From Marinoscillum sp. 108 (GTDB taxonomy: Bacteria > Bacteroidota > Bacteroidia > Cytophagales > Cyclobacteriaceae): 64,000 nt of DNA. How positions within the stretch are numbered: position 1 is the first letter of the stretch; each line of letters opens with the position of its first letter. Position numbers and translations under genes: made by a program. Below the pieces are notes generated by a model that saw only the letters and a list, made by a program, of their open reading frames with translations, was not told the DNA's origin and searched no databases. Location of the stretch: NCBI RefSeq assembly GCF_902506655.1, contig NZ_LR734817.1, forward strand, positions 1 to 64,000, written 5' to 3'. Positions 33,784 through 43,915 of the stretch are shown in pieces.

Positions 33784-35229
33784 ATGAGTAAAGACGACCA
33801 AATCTTAGAAGAATTTACCTCAAGAGAATATGAGCATGGATGGCATGTGGACTTTGAGGCAGACGAGGCGCCTCTGGGTATCAATGAGGATATTGTAAGA
33901 TTTATTTCAGCCAAGAAATCGGAGCCCCAGTGGCTACTAGACTGGAGACTGAAGGCCTACAAGCGGTGGACAGAAATGGAAGAACCACGATGGCCCAATG
34001 TCAAATACCCCGCTATTGGCTACCAGGACATCAAATACTACTCCGCTCCCAAGCAGGACAAGAAAGCCAAAAGTCTGGACGAGATAGACCCTGAGTTGCT
34101 CAAAACTTTTGAGCGATTGGGAATCTCCCTCAATGAGCAAAAAAGGCTCACCGGGGTAGCTGTAGATGCCGTGATCGATTCTGTATCGGTGGCCACCACC
34201 TTCAAAGAGACCCTTTCCGAACGTGGCATTATCTTTTGCTCCTTCAGTGAAGCAGTGCAGGAGCACCCTGAGCTCATCAAAAAATATTTGGGATCAGTAG
34301 TTCCAGCCGCCGATAATTACTTCGCTGCCCTGAACTCTGCGGTCTTTTCAGACGGATCCTTTTGCTATATCCCACAGGGTGTCAGATGCCCTATGGAACT
34401 TTCCACCTACTTCCGCATCAATGCTGCCAATACTGGCCAGTTTGAACGAACACTCATCGTTGCTGAAGAAGGCTCCTATGTATCCTATCTGGAAGGCTGT
34501 ACGGCCCCTCAGCGTGATGAAAATCAGCTGCATGCCGCGGTAGTGGAGATATACGCTGCCAAAGATGCTGAAGTAAAGTACTCCACGGTACAAAACTGGT
34601 ATCCGGGAGATAAAAATGGAAAAGGCGGGATTTACAACTTTGTAACCAAACGTGGCATTTGTGCCGGCGACAACTCCAAAATCAGCTGGACACAGGTAGA
34701 AACAGGCTCTGCGGTCACCTGGAAGTACCCTTCATGTATTCTAAAGGGCGACAACTCTCAGGGCGAATTCTATTCTGTGGCAGTCACCAATAATCACCAG
34801 CAGGCAGATACAGGCACCAAAATGATCCACATTGGTAAAAACACCAAGTCGAGGATCGTGTCCAAAGGTATCTCTGCCGGAAAATCGCAGAATAGCTACC
34901 GCGGACAGGTACACATCATGAAGCGCGCTGAAGGTGCACGAAACTTCTCTCAGTGCGATTCGCTACTTATGGGAGACAAGTGTGGTGCACATACCTTCCC
35001 ATACATAGATGTGGAAAACAGCTCTGCTCAAGTGGAGCATGAGGCTACCACCTCCAAGATCGGTGAAGACCAGATCTTCTACTGCCAGCAGCGTGGCATT
35101 GATGAAGAAAGCGCCGTGGCCCTGATCGTCAATGGATTTGCCAAAGAAGTCATGAATAAGCTTCCCATGGAATTTGCCGTGGAAGCTCAAAAATTGTTGG
35201 CCCTCACACTTGAGGGAAGTGTCGGATAA
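33784..35229 (+). CDS. sufB: Fe-S cluster assembly scaffold protein SufB
   Basis: 481 residues, normal for SufB. Seen: the N-terminal [63 protein letters not shown], and the C-terminal [18 protein letters not shown] with the conserved Cys used for cluster assembly. It forms the SufBC2D scaffold that builds [4Fe-4S] clusters. First gene of an operon, 17 nt from sufC. Confidence 0.97.
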   Translation: MSKDDQILEEFTSREYEHGWHVDFEADEAPLGINEDIVRFISAKKSEPQWLLDWRLKAYKRWTEMEEPRWPNVKYPAIGYQDIKYYSAPKQDKKAKSLDEIDPELLKTFERLGISLNEQKRLTGVAVDAVIDSVSVATTFKETLSERGIIFCSFSEAVQEHPELIKKYLGSVVPAADNYFAALNSAVFSDGSFCYIPQGVRCPMELSTYFRINAANTGQFERTLIVAEEGSYVSYLEGCTAPQRDENQLHAAVVEIYAAKDAEVKYSTVQNWYPGDKNGKGGIYNFVTKRGICAGDNSKISWTQVETGSAVTWKYPSCILKGDNSQGEFYSVAVTNNHQQADTGTKMIHIGKNTKSRIVSKGISAGKSQNSYRGQVHIMKRAEGARNFSQCDSLLMGDKCGAHTFPYIDVENSSAQVEHEATTSKIGEDQIFYCQQRGIDEESAVALIVNGFAKEVMNKLPMEFAVEAQKLLALTLEGSVG

Positions 35230-35246
35230 GAAAATACCATTTATAA

Positions 35247-36002
35247 ATGCTTAAAATTAATAACCTACAGGCCTCCATAGAAGGCAAGCAGATTCTCAAA
35301 GGAATCAACCTGGAAGTAAAAGCCGGAGAAATACATGCCATCATGGGTCCAAACGGATCGGGCAAAAGTACCCTCGCTTCAGTGCTGGCAGGAAGAGAAG
35401 AATATGAAGTAGATGGTGGCACCGTGGAATATCTGGGCAAAGACCTGCTGGACCTGGCCCCTGAAGAGCGTGCCAGAGCGGGCATCTTTTTGGCCTTTCA
35501 GTACCCGGTAGAAATACCCGGTGTATCTACCACCAACTTCCTCAAGACTGCCGTCAATCAGGTGCGTGAAGCGCGTGGGCTCAAGGCCATGGATGCCGTT
35601 TCGTTTCTGAAAGAGATGAAGGAAAAAATGAAACTGGTAGATATCGACCAGGCATTATTGAGCAGATCACTGAATGAAGGTTTCTCAGGAGGTGAGAAAA
35701 AAAGAAACGAAATTTTCCAAATGGCCATGCTGGAGCCTAAGCTTTCCATTTTGGACGAAACAGACTCCGGTCTGGACATTGACGCACTTAAAATAGTAGC
35801 AGATGGAGTAAATAAACTCAGATCTGCCGATACGGCAAGCATCGTAGTAACTCACTACCAGCGTCTTCTGGACTACATCGTGCCTGATTTTGTACACGTA
35901 CTCTACCAGGGGCGCATCGTGAAATCGGGAGACAAAACCCTGGCCTACGAATTGGAAGAAAAGGGATACGATTGGATCAAAGAAGAAGTAGCTGCAGTAT
36001 AA
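35247..36002 (+). CDS. sufC: Fe-S cluster assembly ATPase SufC
   Basis: 251-residue ABC ATPase. Walker A GPNGSGKST (residues ~36-44), signature FSGGEKKRNEIFQM, and Walker B LSILDETDSGLDID with the catalytic Glu. The SufC-specific LDETDSGLDIDALK distinguishes it from transport ATPases. It drives conformational change in SufBD. The next gene, sufD, begins 14 nt later. Confidence 0.97.
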   Translation: MLKINNLQASIEGKQILKGINLEVKAGEIHAIMGPNGSGKSTLASVLAGREEYEVDGGTVEYLGKDLLDLAPEERARAGIFLAFQYPVEIPGVSTTNFLKTAVNQVREARGLKAMDAVSFLKEMKEKMKLVDIDQALLSRSLNEGFSGGEKKRNEIFQMAMLEPKLSILDETDSGLDIDALKIVADGVNKLRSADTASIVVTHYQRLLDYIVPDFVHVLYQGRIVKSGDKTLAYELEEKGYDWIKEEVAAV

Positions 36003-36016
36003 AAGCGCATTAAATC

Positions 36017-37330
36017 ATGAGTGAAGTTTTGAGTATAGAGCAGACCATTTCAGAGCAGTTTCAGCAATGGGCCGGACAGCATTTTGCAGACGAGAGCCCA
36101 CTAAAAGCACTTAAGACAAGTGCTTTGGAGCAGTTTTCTACTTTGGGCCTGCCAGCACCAAAAAGCGAAGCATATAAGTACACCCCTATCAGCAGGATAC
36201 TGGGCAAGCAATTCGACTTTGCGGCGGAGACTACTCCTGCCAGCTTCTCAAAGGCCGATTGTCAATCTCAATTCTACCAGATAGCGGATGCCAATCACCT
36301 GGTCTTTGTCAATGGCCTGTTCAATGAAGAATATTCGACCATCGTGAGTCCGTCGAGCGACCTCACCATTCGGGTATTGGATGATCAGGCACTGAAGGAG
36401 CATAGCGATATCCCACAGTTGCTGGGAAAAATATCACACATCGAAACGGATGCATTTGCCTTGCTCAATCTTGCTTTTTTCAACCAGGGGATCTACCTGA
36501 AAGCTGCCAAAAACAAGGACAACAAAGACACCTTCATCTACCACTTCATAGATGGTACAGCCAAGGACGCCATTGTCTACCCAAGAATTCTGGTAAGCAG
36601 TGAAACCGGTTCGCGACTCAATATCTTTGAAAAGACCTTTATCCGGGGAGAGCAAAACACGCTCAATGTATCCATTTTTGAAGCAGATGTGCAGGCCAAT
36701 GCGGAACTGAGGTATACCAAAATTCAGAATTACCTTACAGGTACCTATGCGGTAGAGGGCATTTACGCCACTCAAAAGAAAGACTCCAGGTTTTATACCA
36801 ATACCTTCAGCTTCAAAGCTGCGCTGATTAGAAATAACATCTACATCAACGTGGATGCAGAAAACTGCGAAGCTCACATGAATGGTCTTTATCAGCTCGG
36901 AGGGAAAACCCATGTGGACAATAACACTTCCGTGGATCACCTGAAGCCCAATTGTTTCAGCAATGAGCTCTACAAGGGTATATTGGATGAAAACTCCCGT
37001 GGCGTCTTCAATGGTAAAATCTACGTAAGGCCGGAGGCTCAAAAGACCAATGCCTTTCAGTCCAATAATAACATCCTCCTGTCTGATACAGCCACGGTGA
37101 ACACTAAGCCACAGCTGGAAATATGGGCAGACGATGTAAAATGCTCACACGGATGCACCACCGGGCAGCTGGATGAAGAAGCCATCTTTTACCTAAGGTC
37201 CAGAGGGATCAACAAGAAGCGGGCAAAAGCGCTGATGCTCAATGCCTTTGCCAATGAGACCCTCCAGGAAGTGAAAAACGACCTGGTTACCGCCGAAATA
37301 GAAGACATTATCACCAACAAGCTTGGATAA
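36017..37330 (+). CDS. sufD: Fe-S cluster assembly protein SufD
   Basis: 437 residues, homologous to the C-terminal half of SufB. Seen: PKSEAYKYTPISRI near the N-terminus, the beta-helix core, HVDNNTSVDHLKPNCFSNELYKGILDENSRGVFNGKIYVRPEAQKTNAFQSNNNILL in outline and VKCSHGCTTGQLDEEAIFYLRSRGI. It completes the scaffold with SufB and SufC. One nt separates its stop from the sufS ATG. Confidence 0.96.
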   Translation: MSEVLSIEQTISEQFQQWAGQHFADESPLKALKTSALEQFSTLGLPAPKSEAYKYTPISRILGKQFDFAAETTPASFSKADCQSQFYQIADANHLVFVNGLFNEEYSTIVSPSSDLTIRVLDDQALKEHSDIPQLLGKISHIETDAFALLNLAFFNQGIYLKAAKNKDNKDTFIYHFIDGTAKDAIVYPRILVSSETGSRLNIFEKTFIRGEQNTLNVSIFEADVQANAELRYTKIQNYLTGTYAVEGIYATQKKDSRFYTNTFSFKAALIRNNIYINVDAENCEAHMNGLYQLGGKTHVDNNTSVDHLKPNCFSNELYKGILDENSRGVFNGKIYVRPEAQKTNAFQSNNNILLSDTATVNTKPQLEIWADDVKCSHGCTTGQLDEEAIFYLRSRGINKKRAKALMLNAFANETLQEVKNDLVTAEIEDIITNKLG

Positions 37331-37331
37331 A

Positions 37332-38567
37332 ATGAGCGTTGATACCAGCATATCCGTCGATGAAATCAGAAAAGAGTTTCCCGTTCTCCACCAACAGGTC
37401 AATGGTAAACCCCTGATCTATTTTGACAATGCGGCTACTTCTCAGACACCCGAGTGCGTCACCAATGCATTGATTCATTATTATCAGAATGACAATGCCA
37501 ACATACACCGGGGGATCCATACACTAGCAGAAAGAGCAACTACCGCTTTTGAAGAAACCCGAAAAGCTGCGCAACGATTTATCAATGCCGGAGAAGCAGA
37601 AGAAATCATCTTCACCAAAGGTACCACCGAAGGAATCAACCTGGTGGCACAGGCCTACGGCAGGAAATTTTTGAAAGCCGGAGACGAAATCATCATCTCA
37701 GGCATGGAGCATCACTCCAACATTGTGCCCTGGCAGCTCCTTTGTGAGCAAACAGGCGCCAAGCTGAAAGTGATACCCGTACAGCCCAGTGGTGAAATCC
37801 TGCTGGAGGACTTTGATCGGTTGCTGACAGACAAAACAAAGCTTGTCTCAGTGGTCTACATCAGCAACTCGCTGGGTACCGTGAATCCGGTGGCCGAAAT
37901 CATCGCCAAAGCCCATGCTGCAGGAGCAGTAACTATGATAGATGGCGCACAAGCCGCACCACATCATCAAATTGATGTGCAGGCACTGGACTGTGATTTT
38001 CTGGCCTTTTCCGGGCACAAAATGTACGGCCCTACTGGTGTAGGAGTGCTGTATGGCAAACGTGTACTTTTGGAGCGCATGGACCCTTATCAGGGTGGTG
38101 GCGAGATGATCCGGGAGGTGACTTTCGAAAAGACCACCTACAACGATATTCCCTATAAGTTTGAAGCAGGGACTCCCAATATCGCCGATGTGGTGGCCTT
38201 CAAAGCTGCCATAGAATTCATTGAAGGTATTGGGTTCGAATTTCTACATCAGCAGGAAATGGCCCTCCTGCAAAGAGGAAAGGAGCGGCTGTATAGCATC
38301 GATGGTTTCACACCCATAGGCACTGCCGCCCACAAAACCAGTGTAATCTCCTTTCTGATTGATGGAGTGCACCCATTTGACCTGGGAATGCTCCTGGATG
38401 CTCGTGGAATCGCCGTGAGAACGGGACATCACTGCACCCAGCCTCTCATGGATCATTTTCAGATAGAAGGAACCGTACGCGCTTCCTTTGCTGTTTACAA
38501 CACCGTAGAAGAGATTGACACCTTTGCTGAGGCCCTCAGCGAGATTGTAAAGAAATTCAGGTCATGA
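37332..38567 (+). CDS. sufS: Cysteine desulfurase SufS
   Basis: 411 residues from the ATG at 37332 (the frame also has a TTG three codons earlier, disfavoured as it overlaps the sufD stop). PLP enzyme of the class V aminotransferase fold: GMEHHSNIVPW, PLP lysine in FSGHKMYGPTGVG, and active-site cysteine in RTGHHCTQPL. It removes sulfur from cysteine for the SUF scaffold. The gene overlaps sufE by 4 nt (ATGA). Confidence 0.97.
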   Translation: MSVDTSISVDEIRKEFPVLHQQVNGKPLIYFDNAATSQTPECVTNALIHYYQNDNANIHRGIHTLAERATTAFEETRKAAQRFINAGEAEEIIFTKGTTEGINLVAQAYGRKFLKAGDEIIISGMEHHSNIVPWQLLCEQTGAKLKVIPVQPSGEILLEDFDRLLTDKTKLVSVVYISNSLGTVNPVAEIIAKAHAAGAVTMIDGAQAAPHHQIDVQALDCDFLAFSGHKMYGPTGVGVLYGKRVLLERMDPYQGGGEMIREVTFEKTTYNDIPYKFEAGTPNIADVVAFKAAIEFIEGIGFEFLHQQEMALLQRGKERLYSIDGFTPIGTAAHKTSVISFLIDGVHPFDLGMLLDARGIAVRTGHHCTQPLMDHFQIEGTVRASFAVYNTVEEIDTFAEALSEIVKKFRS

Positions 38568-39001
38568 GTATAGCAGAGAAAGAACAGGAAATAGTGGAGG
38601 AATTTTCCATGCTCGATGGAGACATGGAAATGACCATCAACTACATCATGGAACTCGGCGAGCGACTACCCGAAATGCCTGCGGACAAGAAAAATGATGA
38701 CCACATCGTCAAAGGCTGCCAAAGCAAGGTGTGGTTGGCGGCCACGGCCAATGAAGCAGGCCAGGTCATCTTTCAGGCAGATAGCAATACTGCGGTCACC
38801 AAAGGGTTGGTGAGCCTGCTGGTAAGGGTTCTCTCTGAAGAGGCTCCCGAAGCTATCCTGAATACCGAAATCACTTTTCCCCAGCAAATTGGGATGAACA
38901 GATTTATAGGAACACAACGATCTAATGGCTTTGGGGCTATGATCAAACAAATGAAACTTTATGCCCTTGCTTTAAGTTCTAAAACTCAAACCGACGCATA
39001 G
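38564..39001 (+). CDS. sufE: Cysteine desulfuration protein SufE
   Basis: 145 residues; motif HIVKGCQSKVWL contains the cysteine that accepts persulfide from SufS. N-terminal helix EQEIVEEFSMLDGDMEMTINYIMELGERLP fits the SufE fold. Translationally coupled to sufS through ATGA, 2 nt before the next gene. Confidence 0.95.
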   Translation: MSIAEKEQEIVEEFSMLDGDMEMTINYIMELGERLPEMPADKKNDDHIVKGCQSKVWLAATANEAGQVIFQADSNTAVTKGLVSLLVRVLSEEAPEAILNTEITFPQQIGMNRFIGTQRSNGFGAMIKQMKLYALALSSKTQTDA

Positions 39002-39003
39002 CG

Positions 39004-39339
39004 ATGGAAGACAACAAAACACAAATAGCCGACGATCTGAGCCTGAAGGAATCAGTGGTGAGAGCCATCAAAGAGGTATATGATCCGGAAATACCGGTGG
39101 ACGTATATGAGTTGGGGTTGATTTATGAAATCAATATTTTCCCGATCAATAACATCCATGTACTCATGACCCTGACCTCTCCGGCGTGTCCCTCTGCCGA
39201 GGAGATTCCGGGTGAAATAGAAAGACAAATCAAGGCGCTGCCGGAAGTGAACGATGTGACTGTGGAGGTCACTTTTGATCCTCCCTACACTACCGAAATG
39301 ATGTCTGAGACCGCCAAATTGGAGCTCGGCTTCATGTAA
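39004..39339 (+). CDS. SUF-associated DUF59/MIP18 family protein (SufT-like)
   Basis: 111 residues, MIP18/DUF59 domain: AIKEVYDPEIPVDVYELGLIYEI, LTSPACPSAEEIP with the single conserved Cys, and VEVTFDPPYTTEMMSETAKLELGF. Such proteins help target or mature Fe-S proteins (SufT/PaaD families). Operon position after sufE supports a SUF role. Confidence 0.9.
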   Translation: MEDNKTQIADDLSLKESVVRAIKEVYDPEIPVDVYELGLIYEINIFPINNIHVLMTLTSPACPSAEEIPGEIERQIKALPEVNDVTVEVTFDPPYTTEMMSETAKLELGFM

Positions 39340-39384
39340 TACCTGACTGAAAATTTTAAAAACTGATTATAAAACAAAAACGAT

Positions 39385-39801
39385 ATGTATCCTGAACAAC
39401 TTGTAGCTCCAATGCGTACCGAACTCACACATGTAGGGTTCGAGGAGTTGAAAACTGCAGAGGCAGTAGACAGCCTCATGAAAGATCACAAAGGAACTTC
39501 CCTGATCGTGATCAACTCTGTATGTGGATGTGCTGCTGGCACAGCCAGACCAGGTGTGACCACCGCCCTCAATCTGAGTGCAAAGAAGCCTGATCATCTG
39601 GCTACTGTATTTGCCGGTGTGGACATGGAAGCCACTGCCAAAGTAAGAGAATATACCATGCCTTTCCCTCCATCTTCACCGGCAGTAGCCCTTTTCAAAG
39701 ATGGTGAGCTTGTGCACTTTGTAGAAAGACATCACATAGAAGGAAGGTCTGCAGAAATGATCGCCAACCACCTGGTGGAGGTTTTCAAGGAGTTCTGTTA
39801 A
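39385..39801 (+). CDS. Bacilliredoxin (BrxA/BrxB, YphP family)
   Basis: 138 residues; thioredoxin-like fold with the unusual CGC active site in NSVCGCAAGTARPG (residues ~49-51), plus GVDMEATAKVREYTMPFPPSSPAVALFK. These act as thiol-disulfide isomerases that remove bacillithiol from proteins. Bacteroidota of this type often carry it next to suf genes. Separated from sufT-like by 45 nt, same strand, before the operon terminator. Confidence 0.92.
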   Translation: MYPEQLVAPMRTELTHVGFEELKTAEAVDSLMKDHKGTSLIVINSVCGCAAGTARPGVTTALNLSAKKPDHLATVFAGVDMEATAKVREYTMPFPPSSPAVALFKDGELVHFVERHHIEGRSAEMIANHLVEVFKEFC

Positions 39802-39823
39802 TCACCTCTTTTAAAAAAAATCG

Positions 39824-39862
39824 AAAAGGCCTGCTCAGAAAATTCTGAGCAGGCCTTTTTTT
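39824..39862 (+). terminator. Terminator of the SUF operon
   Basis: Stem AAAAGGCCTGCTCAGAA with complement TTCTGAGCAGGCCTTTT followed by T residues, about 22 nt after the bacilliredoxin stop codon. Confidence 0.92.
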
Positions 39863-40091
39863 TAGGACCCTTCCCACCAAACCGGAAGATCTGGTGTCGA
39901 TGGAAATGAAGATAAGGGTTTGCCCTTCTTCAACCGTTTTAGAGTTACCTAACAAAACGCACCGTTGACAAATCGTACAAAAACCTTACTGATCCTGATC
40001 GGCATTTTACTGGCCATTACACTCCTATTGACCATCAGTAGTGACCAATTTTCCTTTCCTCTGAATTCTGATAATCACTCGATAAATAAAA

Positions 40092-40123
40092 AAAGCCACT
40101 CCGGTAGCTACTGGAGTGGCTTT
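40092..40123 (-). terminator. Terminator of the barrel-protein gene
   Basis: On the minus strand: AAAGCCACTCC, loop of about 10 nt with its own short pairing (GTAGCTAC), GGAGTGGCTTT and a T-run, 20 nt after the stop of the gene at 40143. The inverted repeat is perfect. Confidence 0.85.
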
Positions 40124-40142
40124 CCTTTCAAGAAGTCTGAGA

Positions 40143-40748
40143 TCAGCTCCCTACTTTGAATAACCTGAATCCCAGCGAAAGCTGGAAGGTTCTGTTTTTA
40201 GCTTCTTCGCTCCCACTGTCTATATCAGTCAGACCCAAAATGTACCTTGCCGTGAAATTCACTCCAAATGGTGCATCCCATCCAGCACCAAATGCGGCAC
40301 TGATGTCAGCGTTTTTATAACTGTCCTTGCTGATGGATGTAGTACCCCCGTTGCCATCAGAGATCTTACCATCAGTAGACAGCAGCACTCCAAACTGAGG
40401 ACCCACCTGTATGTTCAGTCCGGCAACGGCATACAGTTTCAACATCACCGGGATATCCAGATAAGTATACTCCTGCTTGAAGTCACCTGATATGTCATCA
40501 AAAGAAACCTGAGTACCTCGGGTAGAATAAAGCAGCTCTGGCTGAATACCAATATTCGCCACCTTGACTAAGGCGTAAGCCCCTCCATGATACCCGGTAG
40601 CACTTTCGTAGGTAGCCTGGGCATCTTCCCTGTTAATGTTCGCAAGATTCAGGCCTCCCTTAAGTCCCAATTCTACTTTGGCTTGTCCATAACTCACTAT
40701 GGTGGCCAGTACGAGGATAGCTGATAAAAAAATCTTTCTCATGGTCAA
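40143..40748 (-). CDS. Outer-membrane beta-barrel protein (PorT/OmpW-like)
   Basis: 201 residues; the start may be the second ATG (40742). Signal peptide MRKIFLSAILVLATIVSYGQ, then KVELGLKGGLNLANINRED, a strand pattern typical of small outer-membrane barrels (PorT family, outer membrane protein beta-barrel domain), ending in FQLSLGFRLFKVGS. No ligand can be inferred. Single gene, divergent from the PadR gene. Confidence 0.8.
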   Translation of the reverse strand: MTMRKIFLSAILVLATIVSYGQAKVELGLKGGLNLANINREDAQATYESATGYHGGAYALVKVANIGIQPELLYSTRGTQVSFDDISGDFKQEYTYLDIPVMLKLYAVAGLNIQVGPQFGVLLSTDGKISDGNGGTTSISKDSYKNADISAAFGAGWDAPFGVNFTARYILGLTDIDSGSEEAKNRTFQLSLGFRLFKVGS

Positions 40749-40832
40749 AATGTGTTTGTTGTTTGTATAAAGTAAAGCTTTTCCGAGCGTACCCCCAAGA
40801 AAGTATAAAATACTCTTTGGGGTTTAACCTTT

Positions 40833-40851
40833 CTATATAAACTACGTATAG
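40833..40851. promoter_or_regulatory. Candidate PadR operator
   Basis: Interrupted palindrome CTATATAAACTACGTATAG 38 nt upstream of the PadR gene, with a related half-site (TATATACAGATAG) closer to the start. PadR regulators usually autoregulate through such AT-rich inverted repeats. Confidence 0.3.
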
Positions 40852-40888
40852 GAATTTAATATTTTATATACAGATAGGAATAAAAAGA

Positions 40889-41221
40889 ATGAAAGACCTT
40901 CAACTCGGTGAATTTGAGGAAATTGTACTACTCACGGTGGCCATTCTCTTCGGGGATGCATACGGCGTGACTCTGAAAGCCGAAATAGAATCCAGGCTAA
41001 ATAGAAAAGTGAGCATAGGCGCCTTACAGAGCGCCTTGCGCAGAATGGAAGAGAAAGGCTATTTGAATTCGGAATTTGGGGAAGCCACCGCCATGAGAGG
41101 CGGTAAACGTAAGCGTTTCTTTACCGTCACTGATCTGGGGAAAAAAGCACTGGCTGTTAGCCGGGATACACGCAATCAGCTCTGGGATGCCATCCCCGAT
41201 GTGGCCTTTAAAATAGTTTAA
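40889..41221 (+). CDS. PadR family transcriptional regulator
   Basis: 110 residues, winged helix with the PadR motifs QLGEFEEIVLLTVAILFGDAYGVTLKAEIESR, SIGALQSALRRMEEKGYL and FFTVTDLGKKAL. The last base of its TAA is the first base of the permease ATG, so the regulator and the permease are cotranslated. Such PadR-permease pairs are a standard Bacteroidota arrangement in which the regulator controls the transporter. Confidence 0.92.
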   Translation: MKDLQLGEFEEIVLLTVAILFGDAYGVTLKAEIESRLNRKVSIGALQSALRRMEEKGYLNSEFGEATAMRGGKRKRFFTVTDLGKKALAVSRDTRNQLWDAIPDVAFKIV

Positions 41222-43908
41222 TGGAAGACCTCAATATCCAACCACCCAGAGGTGCCAACCGGCTGCTGGCCTTTTTCTGTAAGACAGAATACCTGGAGGA
41301 TATTCAGGGTGATCTGGAAGAAGAATACATCCTAAAACATCAAAAAGGCCCCTTAAAAGCACTCCTCTGGTACTACTGGCAGGTCATCAGGCTTTTTCGT
41401 CCGGGCCTCACCAAGTCATCAAAAATCAATCACCTCATACCAACCAACGGATCCATGTTTAGAAATCACCTCATTGTCGCCATTCGAAACCTTTGGAAAT
41501 ACAAGTCAGGCACCGCCATTAATATCATTGGGCTTTCCACAGGTATTTGCGCTTTCATCCTGATCGCCCTGTTTATCCAAGATGAACTCAGCTATGATCA
41601 ACATCATGTGCATGCTGATAATACCTATCGACTGACAGTCAAAAACATTGACAAAAACGGGGAGCTGAGCAGGCATTGGGCCTTTGCATCCGCCGGGCAC
41701 GCCCAGCGGCTCAAAGCAGACTACCCCGAAATCACCCACGCTACCCGATTCTATGCCTGGGCATTCCCGGACATTCAAATCGGAGATAAGGTCTTTCCTT
41801 CCGAGCAGGTCGTCTTCGCAGATAAGGACGTCTTTGAGGTGTTCACCTTCCCGTTCATCCTGGGCAATGCAGAATCAGCCTTTCGGGAGATCAAATCCAT
41901 CGTACTGACCGAACAAAGCGCCATCAGGCTCTTTGGTAATGACTGGCGCAATGATGACATCCTGGGAAAGACCATTCAGATCACCCGGGACGCGACCAAA
42001 GCTTCCTTTGTGGTATCCGGAGTGATGGAAGATATGCCCGAAAACCAACATTTTCACTTTGAGTACCTCGCTCCCATAGAGTTTCTGGAGCCTGTTTTTG
42101 GAGAAGGGATGAACAACGTGACTGGCAACTACAACTGGCTCACTTACCTCAGGCTACAAGAGGGTACCGATCCACGCCGCATCGAACAATACAAAGACGA
42201 CTTTTTTGATAAGTATGTGGGCCTGTTTGAAAATGGAATTCCAGCCAAAAAAGCCTACGATTTTGAGCTCCAGCCCCTGCTCAGCATCCATCTCAACTCT
42301 CATCTGGAGGGTGAAATTGAAAGCAATGGCAGCTTGCAACAAGTGTACATCTTTGGTACTGTAGGCATCCTGCTGCTGGTAGTTGCCTGCATCAATTATA
42401 TGAACCTGGCGACCTCACATTTTTCCAGAAGGACCAAAGAAGTAGGTGTACGAAAAGCCATCGGAGCACATAAATCATCCCTCATTCAGCAATTTCTCAC
42501 TGAGTCGCTCATGGTCAATCTCCTGTCCTTTCCGGTGGCCATAATGCTCACCTGGCTGGCGTTGCCATATCTCAATGATTTCATGGAAAAACAGCTGACA
42601 TTCAACATGCTGGAAAATAGAGAACTTCTCCTGGGACTTATCCTGCTCCTCGTAATGGTTGCCATCATTTCCGGATCCTATCCAGCCCTTTTTCTTTCCA
42701 GAATAAATCTGATACAGGCCCTGAAAGGCGAGGCAGCCATCAACAGCAACAAATGGAATTTCAGAAGTTGGCTCATCACCTTTCAGTATGCCGTCACCAT
42801 AGGCTTGCTCTTCACACTGGCAGTGATCGAGGGTCAGATGAAGTTCATTCAAAACTCAGACCCTGGCTACCGCAAAGACCAGATCCTACACTTGTCCATG
42901 AGCAGAAACATCCGCAACCTGGATGTTTTCAAAAATGAGCTCCTGAGTCATCCAGCCATTCACAAAGCCACCTACGCCTCGCGAGTACCCACGGGCCGCT
43001 TGGCCGATAATTGGAATTCTGCCTTTTTCAATGACCAGACCGCCGTGGAAACCACCTTCAGGCTGCCCTTTATTCTGGCAGACGAGGATTTCCTGGAAAC
43101 CTTTGAGATCGAACTGGTGGCGGGCAAAAACTTTACCGCTGCCATGGAGATGAGTACGGACTCAGTGGGCTATTACCTTGTGAACAGGGCAGCAGCCAAA
43201 GCACTGGGATTTGATGATCCGGAAGATATCGTAGGTCGTAAGCTCTCCTATGGCAATTATGATGATCATACCTACAAAGCCGGCAGAATCCTGGGAGTCA
43301 CCGAAGATTTTCATTTCGAATCGTTACACAGTGAAATCACCCCCATGGTGATCCTCAAAGGTGATTGGAATATGCGTACGATCTGCATGCAAATCTCTCC
43401 GGGAGATGTGCAAAGTGCATTGGCCCATGTAGAAGAAACCTGGACCAAATTTGATCCGATCAATAGTCCCGAGTATCAGTTTATGGATGATCTTTTTGAC
43501 CAGCAGTACCAGGCCGAAGAGCGGCTGAGCACCATGATCAAAGTATTCACGGTCATTGCAGTGCTAATAGGATGTCTCGGACTTATCGGGATGGTAGGCT
43601 TTATTATTGACACCCGCTATAAGGAAATCGGAATCAGAAAAGTACTCGGAGCTTCTGTATTCAGCATCATCTCCATGATTGGGCAGCGGTTTCTTATCCT
43701 TATCGGAATAGGTTGTTTGGTGGCCCTTCCCACCTCTTACTTCTTTATTTCGGGGTGGCTGGATGGATTTGTGTATCACATTAACATTGGGCTGCTGCTG
43801 GTCATCTTACCCGCTGTAGCCACACTGGTACTCACTCTGGCTACCATTAGTTATCAGACACTCAAAGCATCACTCATCAATCCGGTGGAATGTCTCAAGG
43901 ATGAATAA
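41221..43908 (+). CDS. FtsX/MacB-type ABC permease with N-terminal prefix domain
   Basis: 895 residues. The first ~85 residues are a soluble permease-prefix domain (FFCKTEYLEDIQGDLEEEY), followed by TM1 at ~100 (SGTAINIIGLSTGICAFILIALFI), a periplasmic MacB-type core, an FtsX block of three TMs (~380-500), a second periplasmic part and a final FtsX block (~785-880). It thus fuses two MacB-like permease halves, the usual Bacteroidota form. No ATPase gene is adjacent. Function in the family: export of, or resistance to, envelope-active compounds. Confidence 0.92.
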   Translation: MEDLNIQPPRGANRLLAFFCKTEYLEDIQGDLEEEYILKHQKGPLKALLWYYWQVIRLFRPGLTKSSKINHLIPTNGSMFRNHLIVAIRNLWKYKSGTAINIIGLSTGICAFILIALFIQDELSYDQHHVHADNTYRLTVKNIDKNGELSRHWAFASAGHAQRLKADYPEITHATRFYAWAFPDIQIGDKVFPSEQVVFADKDVFEVFTFPFILGNAESAFREIKSIVLTEQSAIRLFGNDWRNDDILGKTIQITRDATKASFVVSGVMEDMPENQHFHFEYLAPIEFLEPVFGEGMNNVTGNYNWLTYLRLQEGTDPRRIEQYKDDFFDKYVGLFENGIPAKKAYDFELQPLLSIHLNSHLEGEIESNGSLQQVYIFGTVGILLLVVACINYMNLATSHFSRRTKEVGVRKAIGAHKSSLIQQFLTESLMVNLLSFPVAIMLTWLALPYLNDFMEKQLTFNMLENRELLLGLILLLVMVAIISGSYPALFLSRINLIQALKGEAAINSNKWNFRSWLITFQYAVTIGLLFTLAVIEGQMKFIQNSDPGYRKDQILHLSMSRNIRNLDVFKNELLSHPAIHKATYASRVPTGRLADNWNSAFFNDQTAVETTFRLPFILADEDFLETFEIELVAGKNFTAAMEMSTDSVGYYLVNRAAAKALGFDDPEDIVGRKLSYGNYDDHTYKAGRILGVTEDFHFESLHSEITPMVILKGDWNMRTICMQISPGDVQSALAHVEETWTKFDPINSPEYQFMDDLFDQQYQAEERLSTMIKVFTVIAVLIGCLGLIGMVGFIIDTRYKEIGIRKVLGASVFSIISMIGQRFLILIGIGCLVALPTSYFFISGWLDGFVYHINIGLLLVILPAVATLVLTLATISYQTLKASLINPVECLKDE

Positions 43909-43915
43909 ATAAAAA

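Noticed and set aside
39965-40159. 64-codon + strand frame with one TM-like start
   Set aside because: Starts at TTG and runs through the terminator of the barrel gene; the first ~30 residues look like a membrane peptide, so a short real gene cannot be fully excluded, but evidence is weak.
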